From Sphingosinicella humi (GTDB taxonomy: Bacteria; Pseudomonadota; Alphaproteobacteria; Sphingomonadales; Sphingomonadaceae): a DNA stretch of 64,000 bases. Location: the NCBI RefSeq assembly GCF_003129465.1, contig NZ_QFFF01000001.1, positions 2,279,501 through 2,343,500 of the forward strand, given 5' to 3'. The position numbers and the translations under genes were made by a program. The notes beneath the pieces are model-generated. The model was not told the DNA's origin, ran no database searches, and worked only from the letters and a program-made list of their open reading frames with translations. This document shows, piece by piece, positions 52,984 to 61,425 of the stretch (position 1 is the first letter of the stretch; each line of letters begins with the position of its first letter).

Positions 52984-53655
52984 ATGCTACTCGACGATGT
53001 TCCGGCCGAAGCTACGGGATCCTTCAGCGCCATACCGGAGGTCATTGCGCTGCATGATCCCACGGGAGTGGAGGCCGAGTCGATACGAGCTCTTCGAACG
53101 AAGTTGATCTCCCAGGTCTCCCCGGACAACCCGCTGATGCTGGCCGTGTGCGGCCCGAACCGAGGGGCGGGGTCGACCTTCGTCGCGGTCAATCTGGCCG
53201 TAGCCACGGCTCAGGCGGGTATTAGGACTCTGCTGATCGATGCCGACATGCGGGAGCCGGGCGTCCAGGACATGATCATTCCGTCCGAGCCGCTGCCCGG
53301 CCTCCAGCAGTATCTCAGGTCGGAAGCCGATGCCCGGGCGGTGATCCAGGAAGACGTTCAGCCGGATCTCTCGATACTCTACGCCGGGGGAGCGGCGGAC
53401 CAGCCTCAGGAACTCCTGTCGAGCAACCGGTTCAAAGATTTGCTGAAGCTTGCCTATCGCGAGTACGACCTGACGATCGTGGATACGCCTCCGGCGAACA
53501 AGTCCGCCGACAGCCGCCTCATATCCGCTGTCACCATGGTCAGCCTGGTGGTGGCGCGCTGCCACCACACCTTCGTCGACGACGTTAAGACGCTTGCTGC
53601 GGAACTGGCGCAGAACGACGCCCGCATCGTGGGGACGATTCTCAACGACTATTGA
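52984..53655 (+). CDS. BY-kinase-like ATPase partner (GelE-like), altered Walker A
   Basis: 223 residues. It matches the CpsD/BY-kinase/ParA-like fold: TLLIDADMREPGVQDM (Walker A'), later TIVDTPPANKSADSRL (Walker B region). The Walker A loop reads GPNRGAGSTFVAVNLA, so the invariant GK(S/T) Lys appears as Ser64. No Tyr-rich tail is present (the protein ends ILNDY). It may therefore bind nucleotide weakly or act as a regulator of the co-polymerase rather than as a tyrosine kinase. It follows the Wzz-like gene by 52 bp, with GAGG before the ATG. Confidence 0.82.
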   Translation: MLLDDVPAEATGSFSAIPEVIALHDPTGVEAESIRALRTKLISQVSPDNPLMLAVCGPNRGAGSTFVAVNLAVATAQAGIRTLLIDADMREPGVQDMIIPSEPLPGLQQYLRSEADARAVIQEDVQPDLSILYAGGAADQPQELLSSNRFKDLLKLAYREYDLTIVDTPPANKSADSRLISAVTMVSLVVARCHHTFVDDVKTLAAELAQNDARIVGTILNDY

Positions 53656-53694
53656 GTGCCCTTATCGCGAGCAGGGCAGCGGTGGCCGACTGGA

Positions 53695-54597
53695 TCAGTC
53701 CGTCAGCTCGTAACCAAAGGCGCGCAGGTCGACGGGACAGAATTGCTGCAGGGCCCGGTTGGAGTCGGCGAAACGGCCCTTGAATGCCTTGTCGATGAAC
53801 GTCCAAAGCTTCTCTTCCTGGCGCCTGAAGAAGAGGCGCTGCCTGTGCCCCACGGCGACGATCGAGCGTGCGAGAAGCGGAGCCTCGAAGAGGCATCCCG
53901 AATCCAGCGAGCGTTGCCAGAAATGATTGGCAAGGCGGTAAAAGGGAGCGGCCGCAGCCGGCGGCGACTTGCCGATCCGGCGCGCCGGGATCGACAGATC
54001 GGGAACGGAGCTTCCGGACCCGGCCGCGTGCTTCCACAGCAGATCAAGGAATGCTCCCATGTCCGCTGCGAGAAGCTCCTGGGGAAGCACGAGCACGCTT
54101 TGGGCGGAAAAAAGCTCGGCATACAGCTCAGCCACCCGCGAATATTCGAGATGTTTGGCGTCGAAGCCGAAATAGCCGGGGATCGGCTCGGGGCGGTAGA
54201 ACTGCTCGAAATGCCGCGTCCCACCCGCCTTCAGATACTGCATGTACAAGGAGGCCAGCATCGATCGCTGGGCTCTCACGGTAAGAACTATCCTTGCTTC
54301 GCCGAAGATGAGCTTGAGCCGGTGGGCGATGGTGGCGCTGTCCCGGGCACCCAGAAGCGGATTGCCACTGAGGATCTCGGACGACAGGACGTCCAAGCGC
54401 CCCGACTGCGATTGATCGAGGAACTCGCTCGCCAGCTTCTGGGCCGGCCCGGCATCGAACTCGAGATCGTGGGGGCGAACGACCAGCTCATCGAGGGTTT
54501 CGTGCGCCCAGAGGCTGCGAAAATGCCGAGTGTCGCTGAAGACTGCCTTCTGCAGAAAGGTCGTGCCCGTCTTGTGGAAGCCAGGATGGATCAACAT
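53695..54597 (-). CDS. Sulfotransferase-family protein
   Basis: 300 residues from the ATG at 54597, inside the last codons of the flippase gene. The PAPS 5'-phosphosulfate loop motif is HPGFHKTGTTFLQKAVF (residues about 4-20), and the 3'-phosphate site is RIVLTVRAQRSMLASLYMQY with Arg and Ser in the usual places. No signal or membrane helix. It would transfer sulfate from PAPS to a hydroxyl of the lipid-linked repeat unit on the cytoplasmic side. The overlap with the flippase gene makes this role likely, but a non-sulfation member of the family is possible. Confidence 0.75.
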   Translation of the reverse strand: MLIHPGFHKTGTTFLQKAVFSDTRHFRSLWAHETLDELVVRPHDLEFDAGPAQKLASEFLDQSQSGRLDVLSSEILSGNPLLGARDSATIAHRLKLIFGEARIVLTVRAQRSMLASLYMQYLKAGGTRHFEQFYRPEPIPGYFGFDAKHLEYSRVAELYAELFSAQSVLVLPQELLAADMGAFLDLLWKHAAGSGSSVPDLSIPARRIGKSPPAAAAPFYRLANHFWQRSLDSGCLFEAPLLARSIVAVGHRQRLFFRRQEEKLWTFIDKAFKGRFADSNRALQQFCPVDLRAFGYELTD

Positions 54598-55949
54598 GCC
54601 GCACTGCCTTCGCTTGCTGCCGTCTCCGAGGCATCTTGCCGTGCGCTGCGTCCGATCAGGCGCACGCCGATCACCCGGCGCACGATGATCGCGGCGGCGA
54701 TACGGCGGACGAGGGCGGTCGCGGCCAAGGCGATGGCTGCTCCCTCCGCCCCCCAAACCGGCGTCAGGAGAACGCAAAGAACAGCGGCCAAGACGTTTGA
54801 TCCGAGATTATAGGCTAGGTTCAGTTTCTCATGGCGCGCCATGATGATGATCAGGCCGACCGGACCGAGCAGAAGGTTGAGGAACTGGCCGGCAGCCAGA
54901 ATACGCAAGGTCGACGCGCCGACCAGGAACTCGGCGCCGAAGAAGCTGAGGACGAGCTCCGGCCATATCATGACCAGAAACAGAAGCGGGAATCCCGACG
55001 CTCCCATTGCGAGCGACGATTTGCGCGCCAGCGTGGCAACTCTCCCGAAATTGCGCTCGTGCAGGTCCGCCGCAAAATGCGGACCCATGATCGACTGGAA
55101 CGCAAGGTTGATGAGGGTGAAAAGCCCCGCGATCTGGAAGGATATCCTGAATATGCCGGCGCCCGCGGGCCCATAATGGGCGGAGACGGTGAAGACGGCC
55201 AACCATTCCAGGAAATAGGTGCTCATGCCGGCGGCAAAGAGCAGAAGCCCGGATTTCAGCATCGGCTCGGGGACCGGCGAGCGTCCGACCGGCTTCAGCA
55301 TCCGAACGAGGGCATAGCCGCCGATCCCGGCGGCAAGAACCCACCCCATCGACTGATAGGCCGTGGCCCACACGGCCGTGCGAGCGCCGCCGGCGAATAC
55401 CGTCAGGGCAAGCGCAATGATCGCAGCGCTTGCCCCGACCGGGCCGATTATGAACTGGGAAAGCGGAACCCTGCCCAAGCCGCGCAGGGCTGCCGACGCG
55501 ATTCTGGCGATCGCAAGCGCCGGCACGGCAATCGCGGCGAGAGCGAAATAAGGGCCGGCTTCGTGGGAGTCCGCCACGATCGTCGAGAGCAGGTTGCGCG
55601 CGAGAAGGACCCCTAGCGCGAGAATGAGAGCAAGGGATCCCACCAGGACGAAGACGCGCTTGACCGCGGCTTTCGATCTGTCGAGGGATCCTTGTCGCTG
55701 ATGGATCGCCACGGCGCGGACCAGGACATTATCCAACCCGAGCACGGCAAACGACGCTACCATGACGGTCGTCGTCACCGCCGCCGCTACCAGCCCGGCC
55801 CCCGCGGCACCGTAATGACGGGCGATGAACCAGTTGAGCAGGAAGGCGACGGCCGCGCCGGCGATCTTGATGCTGAATGCCACCGCCAGCTCGAGTCGCA
55901 CGCCTGACAGCCGGAAAGCCCTCACGCGGTATGAATCGAACCTGTTCAT
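54591..55949 (-). CDS. Oligosaccharide flippase (Wzx, PST/MATE superfamily)
   Basis: 452 residues with about 12-14 hydrophobic helices, beginning LELAVAFSIKIAGAAVAFLLNWFIARHYGAAGAG-type sequence (residues about 17-50). A central FQIAGLFTLINLAFQSIMGP and late LRILAAGQFLNLLLGPVGLI match the polysaccharide transporter family. It moves the undecaprenyl-linked repeat unit across the inner membrane for the Wzy polymerase. It overlaps by 7 bp the downstream sulfotransferase gene on the same strand. Confidence 0.9.
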   Translation of the reverse strand: MNRFDSYRVRAFRLSGVRLELAVAFSIKIAGAAVAFLLNWFIARHYGAAGAGLVAAAVTTTVMVASFAVLGLDNVLVRAVAIHQRQGSLDRSKAAVKRVFVLVGSLALILALGVLLARNLLSTIVADSHEAGPYFALAAIAVPALAIARIASAALRGLGRVPLSQFIIGPVGASAAIIALALTVFAGGARTAVWATAYQSMGWVLAAGIGGYALVRMLKPVGRSPVPEPMLKSGLLLFAAGMSTYFLEWLAVFTVSAHYGPAGAGIFRISFQIAGLFTLINLAFQSIMGPHFAADLHERNFGRVATLARKSSLAMGASGFPLLFLVMIWPELVLSFFGAEFLVGASTLRILAAGQFLNLLLGPVGLIIIMARHEKLNLAYNLGSNVLAAVLCVLLTPVWGAEGAAIALAATALVRRIAAAIIVRRVIGVRLIGRSARQDASETAASEGSAAC

Positions 55950-56051
55950 GAGCGGCGGAGTCCAAAAGAACGGGCGGCTAGCGCCAATCGTCCGGTCACG
56001 CGATGAGTTCCGTCGGCCTGCGTTGTGGTTTGCGAGGAGGCGACACGCCCC

Positions 56052-57455
56052 CTACGCCTCGTGAGCTTGCACTGAACTGGTATCGGCACGTGCGACGCCT
56101 GGGCCCCGATAGGCGTCTCGAGCGGTGGCCAACCAGAGATAAAGCGGCACCGCAATGTCGAGGAACTGATAGGATTTGCCGAACCGGTCCTGCCTAGCTT
56201 CGAGGAGTATGCCCTCCGAAGCAAGCTGATCGATCGCGGCCGTGCCTGCGGCCGTCGTGCTTTCGGCCTCGGTCACCGCGGCCAGGTTGCGTGCGGTAAA
56301 TTCTCCTCCGCACACGATGTGAGTCATCGCCGCGGATGCGAGACTGCTGTCTCCGATCTTGGCCCGCGCATAGTCGATCTCGCGAATGGCCGTAGAGGGG
56401 AGGCGCCCCCCGACCTCCTCGGCTGCCTCGCCGATGGCGGTAACGACGTCCTCTTGCGATACGTCCAGGGTTCCCCGGCGGAGCGCCGCCAGGCCGGCAT
56501 GGTGCGAAATCAGGCTTGCCGCGTACGGCCAGCCCTGCGCCGTCGCCGTAATGAGGCTTGCGGCCTCGTCGGCGAATGTGAGGCCGATCTGCTGCCTGGC
56601 TATATCTAGCAACTCGTTCATTTCGCCAGCCGACATCGGAGGGATCTGCATGCCCAGTATGTTGCGCTGGATCGAAGGGATATGTTCGATCAGTTCGCTG
56701 AGGTTGCTTCCCACGCCCGCGATCAGCAGTTGGACACGGGCGGCCCGGTCCGAAAGGCTCTTGATGAGATCGGCCACGCTTTGGCGGAACTCGCCGGGAT
56801 CGCTGCGGTCGAACTCGTCAATGATGATGATGATCCGCGTGCCGGTCAGCTTGCTCAGCACATCGCTGACCTGGCGGGGGGTGAGATCGCCATCGGGCAG
56901 CGACTCGGCGAGGGAACGCACCCGCCCGCCTTCCGCCTGGCCTCCGGCAAAGTCCGTATGGAAGCGCAACGGTATGTCGCTCAGGATAGAGCGGAAGAGA
57001 TCGCCGAACTGCGTGCCGATCCCGCACGACCCGTAGAACACGTGATATCGCGCCTCGCGCGCCCGTTGGGAGATGACGTGGAGGAGCGAGGTCTTGCCCA
57101 TGCCCCGGCTGCCGTACAGGACGACGTGAAGACGCTGATCCTCGATCGCGCTGATGAGGCGCTCGAGTGTCTGCTTGCGGCCGGCGAAGGCCCGTAGATC
57201 GACGACGGGCTGGCTAGGCGTCAGAATGTCGCGGAGTCGCGCCCTCGCGCGGTCGAGTCCCGCCGTTCGTGCCGGGCGGATTTGGTCTCCCGCCGTCGCG
57301 CTGAAGCCCGGGCCTGCGGCCGCTTGCTTCTGGGGCTCAGGCGGGCGCGGAAGCGGAATCGCCTTGGCGGCCGGGCGTTCGGGCTGGCGAGGCCGTCCAA
57401 TGCCCATCCACCGCAGAAACTCTTCCCACCAGGTCACGATCAATGTCTTTTCCAT
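56052..57455 (-). CDS. AAA-type ATP-binding protein in the polysaccharide locus
   Basis: 467 residues from the ATG at 57455, preceded by GAGG. A short Trp-rich N-terminus (TLIVTWWEEFLRWMGIG) and a Pro-rich linker lead to the AAA domain. Walker A is GSRGMGKTSLL (about 115-125), Walker B is IIIIIDEFDR (about 205-215), and a sensor-like LLIAGVGSNLSELIE follows. The C-terminal ~130 residues are helical with a winged-helix look. It resembles Cdc6/Orc1- or AAA_16-like proteins; the N-terminal helix could associate with the membrane. Function in the locus is unknown; regulation or chaperoning of assembly is inference. It is divergent from the GT2 at 57624. Confidence 0.7.
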   Translation of the reverse strand: MEKTLIVTWWEEFLRWMGIGRPRQPERPAAKAIPLPRPPEPQKQAAAGPGFSATAGDQIRPARTAGLDRARARLRDILTPSQPVVDLRAFAGRKQTLERLISAIEDQRLHVVLYGSRGMGKTSLLHVISQRAREARYHVFYGSCGIGTQFGDLFRSILSDIPLRFHTDFAGGQAEGGRVRSLAESLPDGDLTPRQVSDVLSKLTGTRIIIIIDEFDRSDPGEFRQSVADLIKSLSDRAARVQLLIAGVGSNLSELIEHIPSIQRNILGMQIPPMSAGEMNELLDIARQQIGLTFADEAASLITATAQGWPYAASLISHHAGLAALRRGTLDVSQEDVVTAIGEAAEEVGGRLPSTAIREIDYARAKIGDSSLASAAMTHIVCGGEFTARNLAAVTEAESTTAAGTAAIDQLASEGILLEARQDRFGKSYQFLDIAVPLYLWLATARDAYRGPGVARADTSSVQAHEA

Positions 57456-57623
57456 GGCGGAACGATCCTCGATCGACAGCGCAATAGTCGGATCTATAAC
57501 ACGGCCCGGGACTACGTGTCTTTGCCGAGGCGAGATCTTGTCCTTAATGGCACATGTGTCGAAGAGGCGACGATCAACGCCCCTTGTCGCGGCAGCGTTA
57601 TTGCTGCTTAAGTTCCATTTGTC

Positions 57624-58490
57624 GTGCGTGTCACTGTCATCATTCCGCACTTTCAGGATCTGGCGGGCTTGGACCGCTGCCTCTCAGCGCTCAAGCAGCA
57701 GACCTACCCGTCAACCGACTTCGAGATCATCGTTGCCGACAACGGGTCTCCGGTCGGAGAAGCAGCGGTGGCCGAATGCATTGCCGGCCGGGCGAAACTG
57801 GTGATCGCAAGCGAGCGAGGCGCAGGCATGGCCCGGAATGCAGCGGCGGCGGCGGCGTCTGGCGAAATTCTCGCCTTCGTGGATTCCGACTGCGTGCCTG
57901 ATCCTGAATGGCTCGAGGCCGGCATGGCGGCCGTCGCGAATAGCGACATTGCGGGAGGGCAGGTGCGGGTGCTCGTGGACGACCCCTCGAGACCGACACC
58001 GACCGAGGCCTTCGAGAGCGTGTTCGCCTTCAACTTCGAGGACTATATCCTGAAAAAGGGATTCACCGGATCCGGCAACATGTTCGTATGGTCGACGATC
58101 TTCCGTGACGTAGGCGGATTTCGGAACGGCGTTTCGGAAGATGTCGAATGGTCGCACCGGGCAAGAGCGATGGGATACGGCATCGCTTACGCGCCGGCAG
58201 CCATCGTAGGACATCCCGCGCGCCGAAACTGGCTCGAGCTCAAACACAAATGGCGCCGTCTCGCCAGCGAACAATTCGAGCTGAAGCGCGCGCGGCCGGC
58301 AGGTTCGCTGCGCTGGCTCATACTCACCTGGGTCACGCCGCTCTCCGCCCTGGTCCATTTGCCGAAGGTGATGATGGATCCAAGGCTTCCCACCATCGGT
58401 TCGAGGCTGGGGGCTCTTGCGATCCTCTTCCGGATCCGCGCCTGGCGGTTTATCGAAGGAAACCGTCTGCTCTTGCGCCGGGAATCCTGA
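57624..58490 (+). CDS. Glycosyltransferase family 2
   Basis: 288 residues from a GTG without a strong ribosome site. GT-A: VTVIIPHFQDLAGLDRCLSA, ADNGSPVGEA, FVDSDCVPDPEWLEAG and SEDVEWSHRARAMGYGIAYA. The C-terminal part has hydrophobic segments (LRWLILTWVTPLSALVHLPK) that could attach it to the membrane. It is followed by another GT2 whose ATG overlaps its stop (TGATG). Sugar and linkage unknown. Confidence 0.87.
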   Translation: MRVTVIIPHFQDLAGLDRCLSALKQQTYPSTDFEIIVADNGSPVGEAAVAECIAGRAKLVIASERGAGMARNAAAAAASGEILAFVDSDCVPDPEWLEAGMAAVANSDIAGGQVRVLVDDPSRPTPTEAFESVFAFNFEDYILKKGFTGSGNMFVWSTIFRDVGGFRNGVSEDVEWSHRARAMGYGIAYAPAAIVGHPARRNWLELKHKWRRLASEQFELKRARPAGSLRWLILTWVTPLSALVHLPKVMMDPRLPTIGSRLGALAILFRIRAWRFIEGNRLLLRRES

Positions 58491-59407
58491 TGCACGTCTC
58501 CATCTGCATCGTCGGTTTTCGCAATGCGCCTGACCTTCGAGAATGCTTGGAAGCCCTGGCCGAGCTGGATTACCCTTCCTTTGAGGTCGTGATCTGCGAA
58601 AATGGCGGCCCGGAGGCGCACGCTGAACTCCAGCAGACGCTGCCCGGGGTCATGCCTGGCGGGCAGCCGGTGACGATCATCCTCGCCGATGGCAATCTCG
58701 GCTATGCCGGAGGGGTCAACGCCTGCATCCGCCGGAGTCGCACGGCGGATGCCTGGTGGATCCTAAACCCCGACACGCGACCGGACCGCGAGTCGCTTCG
58801 TTGCCTCGTCGATCGGTTCGAGGAGGGTGACAGCGACCTCGTCGGCGGCATTCTGCTCGATGAGCAGGGACGCGTGCGTTCGCTGGGCGGGCGATGGCGC
58901 ACATGGCTCGCTCGACCGGAGACGCTCGAACCGCGGCACGTTGCGGGGCTCGAGGATCACCGGCAAGTGGAGGCGCTTCTCTCCTATGTTTCCGGCGCTT
59001 CCATCCTCGTCGGCAGGCGTTTCGTGGACGAAGTCGGGATGATGCGGGAGGATTATTTCCTCTACTGCGAGGAGGTCGAATGGGCCCTGCGAGGCATCAA
59101 GCAGGGGATGCGCCTTGGTTTTGCGCCAGACGCGAGGGTCGTGCACAAGCAGGGAACCACGACCGGTGCCGCTGTTTCCGTGCGCCAAAGGCCGAAGTTG
59201 CCGATCTTTCTGGACGAGAGAAACAAAATGCTCCTGACGCGCGACCATTATCCGGGTCGTCTGCCGATCGTGGCCGTTGCGCTGTTCGCGCAAATATTGG
59301 CGCGGTTCGGCCGACGCGGAGCATGGGCGCAAATGGCCTACGCTCTCCAAGGCTGGTCGGCCGGCCTGATGAACCGCCGCGGACCGCCCGGATGGCTTCA
59401 GCCCTGA
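58490..59407 (+). CDS. Glycosyltransferase family 2, rhamnosyltransferase-like
   Basis: 305 residues. The pattern VSICIVGFRNAPDLRECLEA, NLGYAGGVNACIRRS, WWILNPDTRPDRESL, SGASILVGRRFVDEVGMM and YFLYCEEVEWALRG with a late HKQGTTTG is that of WbbL-like enzymes that use dTDP-L-rhamnose. The rml genes at the right end of the window supply that donor, which supports the assignment. It is coupled to the previous glycosyltransferase by an overlapping start. Confidence 0.87.
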   Translation: MHVSICIVGFRNAPDLRECLEALAELDYPSFEVVICENGGPEAHAELQQTLPGVMPGGQPVTIILADGNLGYAGGVNACIRRSRTADAWWILNPDTRPDRESLRCLVDRFEEGDSDLVGGILLDEQGRVRSLGGRWRTWLARPETLEPRHVAGLEDHRQVEALLSYVSGASILVGRRFVDEVGMMREDYFLYCEEVEWALRGIKQGMRLGFAPDARVVHKQGTTTGAAVSVRQRPKLPIFLDERNKMLLTRDHYPGRLPIVAVALFAQILARFGRRGAWAQMAYALQGWSAGLMNRRGPPGWLQP

Positions 59408-59408
59408 T

Positions 59409-61043
59409 TTACTGAGATCGGAAGCTCCCGAATAGCGGGCGCCGGTAGCGGGACGTTCCTTCTTGCGCCTTGGCTTTGGCGAACCTTCCCATCACCCCTT
59501 CTTCGCCGGGATTCGTGGCCCGATGCAGGACGACCACGAGCATGGCGAGTATCATGAACACCACCGGGTGGTTTTCCTCGAGGCTCAATATCGATTTGAT
59601 CACGACGAACACGCTCAACGCGATCGACAGCGGAACGGCGTAGCTCATCGTGAGATCCTGGCCACGATCCCTGAGGGAGACGGTCGCCCCCTTGTAGATG
59701 GCGATCAGGAACATCCCGTAATAAATGAAGAAACCCAGGACGCCATATTCCAGCGCGATCGACATGTAGTAGGTGTCGATGGTTACGACGCCCGCCGCAT
59801 TGTGGAAGTTAAGCGTAGACGCGCCTTGTCCGACGCCGTGACCGAAGGGATTTCTCGTCAGGATATCCATGCCCATGTTGTACTGCTCCACGCGGGCATC
59901 ATTGCTCGAACGGTGCTGGCCGCCGCCCCAAATCATGGTTCGAAGGCGGCCGAAGTGGAAGCTCGCGAAGATGAACATCGCCAATGCAACGGGATAGCCG
60001 ACCACGACTGCCGGTGCGATCAGCGTCTGGCGATCGCGTATCCATAACCGCCAGGCCCAGAAGAAGACGTAGAGCAAACCCGACATGAAGAATCCGACAG
60101 CACCGAGACGGGATTCGGTGAGCAGGATCATGTAGAAGGTGAAGACCAGCAGACCGGCCGATGCGATCCTGGCACCCAGCTTGAAGGGGCCCATCATGAA
60201 ATGGAGCAGGAATGGAACCGCGAGCGCCATATATTCGGCATAGGTGAGGCTGGTCGTGAAGGTGCTCTGGACGCGCTGCTCCTCGTCCCCCAGCCTCGAT
60301 TTTCCTCCAAGGATTCGCGCCACCGACTCGTCTTCGATGGCGAGGAACGACGGAATGTGGTTCGCCCATGGAACCTGGCCGCGCGAATACTCGATCAGCC
60401 CAGAGACGCCCAACGGGATGAGCATGGCGCATAAGAGCACGCACCAGAGGGTAATCCGGCCCGGCTTGCGGAAGACGTAGATCCCAGTGATGAAAATGGC
60501 GGTCCAATATAGCTGCGCTACGACGAATTTCTGGCTCGAGCTCACGATGTCTCGCGACAAGCCGAGGGAGATGAGCTGAAGCGCGACGAAGACAGCAAAG
60601 GGAATGGCGATCCATGGCGTCGCAGCCAGCGTTTCTTTCAGGGTCCGACGGAAATCCGGCGAAACCGACATGCAGATGAGCAGGAGCAGCATCAGCGGCG
60701 CCGCAATGATGCGGCCTAGGGTAATCCAGGGCAGGCCGGGCAAGGAAAAGGCCAAATAGTTCGGCCAGATGATGTAGCCCACGAAGAAGGCGAAGAAGGT
60801 CACCTCCAGTGCGCGCACCGGCGGATTTGCTGTGGTCGGAAGCGTCCAGATCACCAGCAGCGCCAGCGCGAGCAGCGGCAGCACTGTCAGCAGTAGCTGG
60901 TCCGGAAAGCTGAGTGCCCAGCCGGCCCCGTAGAGGCCGCCCGCCACGATCGTCAGAAGCCATGCAAAAGACGCAAAGGCGTGCGGCGCTCGGTCACCTG
61001 ACGGGTGATATGGCCGCAACGTGCTCAAGGAACCGGCTTCCAC
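59409..61043 (-). CDS. O-antigen/EPS polymerase family protein (Wzy/ligase-like)
   Basis: 544 residues with about 11-12 hydrophobic helices spread along the chain (for example HAFASFAWLLTIVAGGLYGA, RIIAAPLMLLLLICM and SIALSVFVVIKSILSL). The long soluble loop is about 215-260 (HIPSFLAIEDESVARILGG). A later NPFGHGVGQGASTLNFHN is typical of Wzy_C/O-antigen ligase proteins. It would polymerise repeat units in the periplasm with Wzz. It ends two bases from the convergent GT2 gene. Confidence 0.88.
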   Translation of the reverse strand: MEAGSLSTLRPYHPSGDRAPHAFASFAWLLTIVAGGLYGAGWALSFPDQLLLTVLPLLALALLVIWTLPTTANPPVRALEVTFFAFFVGYIIWPNYLAFSLPGLPWITLGRIIAAPLMLLLLICMSVSPDFRRTLKETLAATPWIAIPFAVFVALQLISLGLSRDIVSSSQKFVVAQLYWTAIFITGIYVFRKPGRITLWCVLLCAMLIPLGVSGLIEYSRGQVPWANHIPSFLAIEDESVARILGGKSRLGDEEQRVQSTFTTSLTYAEYMALAVPFLLHFMMGPFKLGARIASAGLLVFTFYMILLTESRLGAVGFFMSGLLYVFFWAWRLWIRDRQTLIAPAVVVGYPVALAMFIFASFHFGRLRTMIWGGGQHRSSNDARVEQYNMGMDILTRNPFGHGVGQGASTLNFHNAAGVVTIDTYYMSIALEYGVLGFFIYYGMFLIAIYKGATVSLRDRGQDLTMSYAVPLSIALSVFVVIKSILSLEENHPVVFMILAMLVVVLHRATNPGEEGVMGRFAKAKAQEGTSRYRRPLFGSFRSQ

Positions 61044-61425
61044 ACGTTCATCGCCGCTCCATCAGGGGCTCGATCCGACATGGAATATGCTCATATCGAG
61101 TCATAGGCCAGCCCGCTTCGTAAGCTGCGACACTCCCCCTTCCGTCCGACGGCGCGCGCGACTCGCATCGGCCGAGCTGCCTCCGACCACGGGCGACGCA
61201 CCCTCTAGGTGGACAGCGCCCTAAATCGGGACGGCTTCCGAGCGGGGGGGAACACGCCCGCCCTTGGTCCGTTACCGTTCAGTTCGGAGACAGTTCGGTC
61301 CCTGTATAAGTAATACCGAAGATGGGGCGCGTTGTTGACTATCTGACGCGCAAGAATCGGACTATAGTCCAACTCATATCCAAGTGGCGCCACTGCTGGT
61401 GGGATGGCAGAGTGGGAGAGCACGC
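61044..61425. other. Gene-free divergent region upstream of the priming transferase
   Basis: About 382 bp. It should contain promoters for the polymerase gene (leftward) and the priming transferase (rightward). A perfect 12-bp palindrome lies at 61359-61370. Sequence before it (GTTGTTGACT at 61331-61340) has a -35-like TTGACT, but no -10 box at a normal distance is clear. No gene is evident. Confidence 0.4.
61359..61370. promoter_or_regulatory. Perfect palindrome GGACTATAGTCC, possible operator
   Basis: Twelve bases, GGACTATAGTCC, are their own reverse complement and lie 55 bp before the GTG start of the priming transferase. It is too short to be a terminator stem and has no spacer, so a dimeric regulator site is the best guess. 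Chance occurrence is possible. Confidence 0.3.

Noticed and set aside
61331-61370. A sigma-70 promoter made of TTGACT (61335) and TATAGT (61363)
   Set aside because: The spacing is 22 bases, outside the usual 16-19, so I list only the palindrome.
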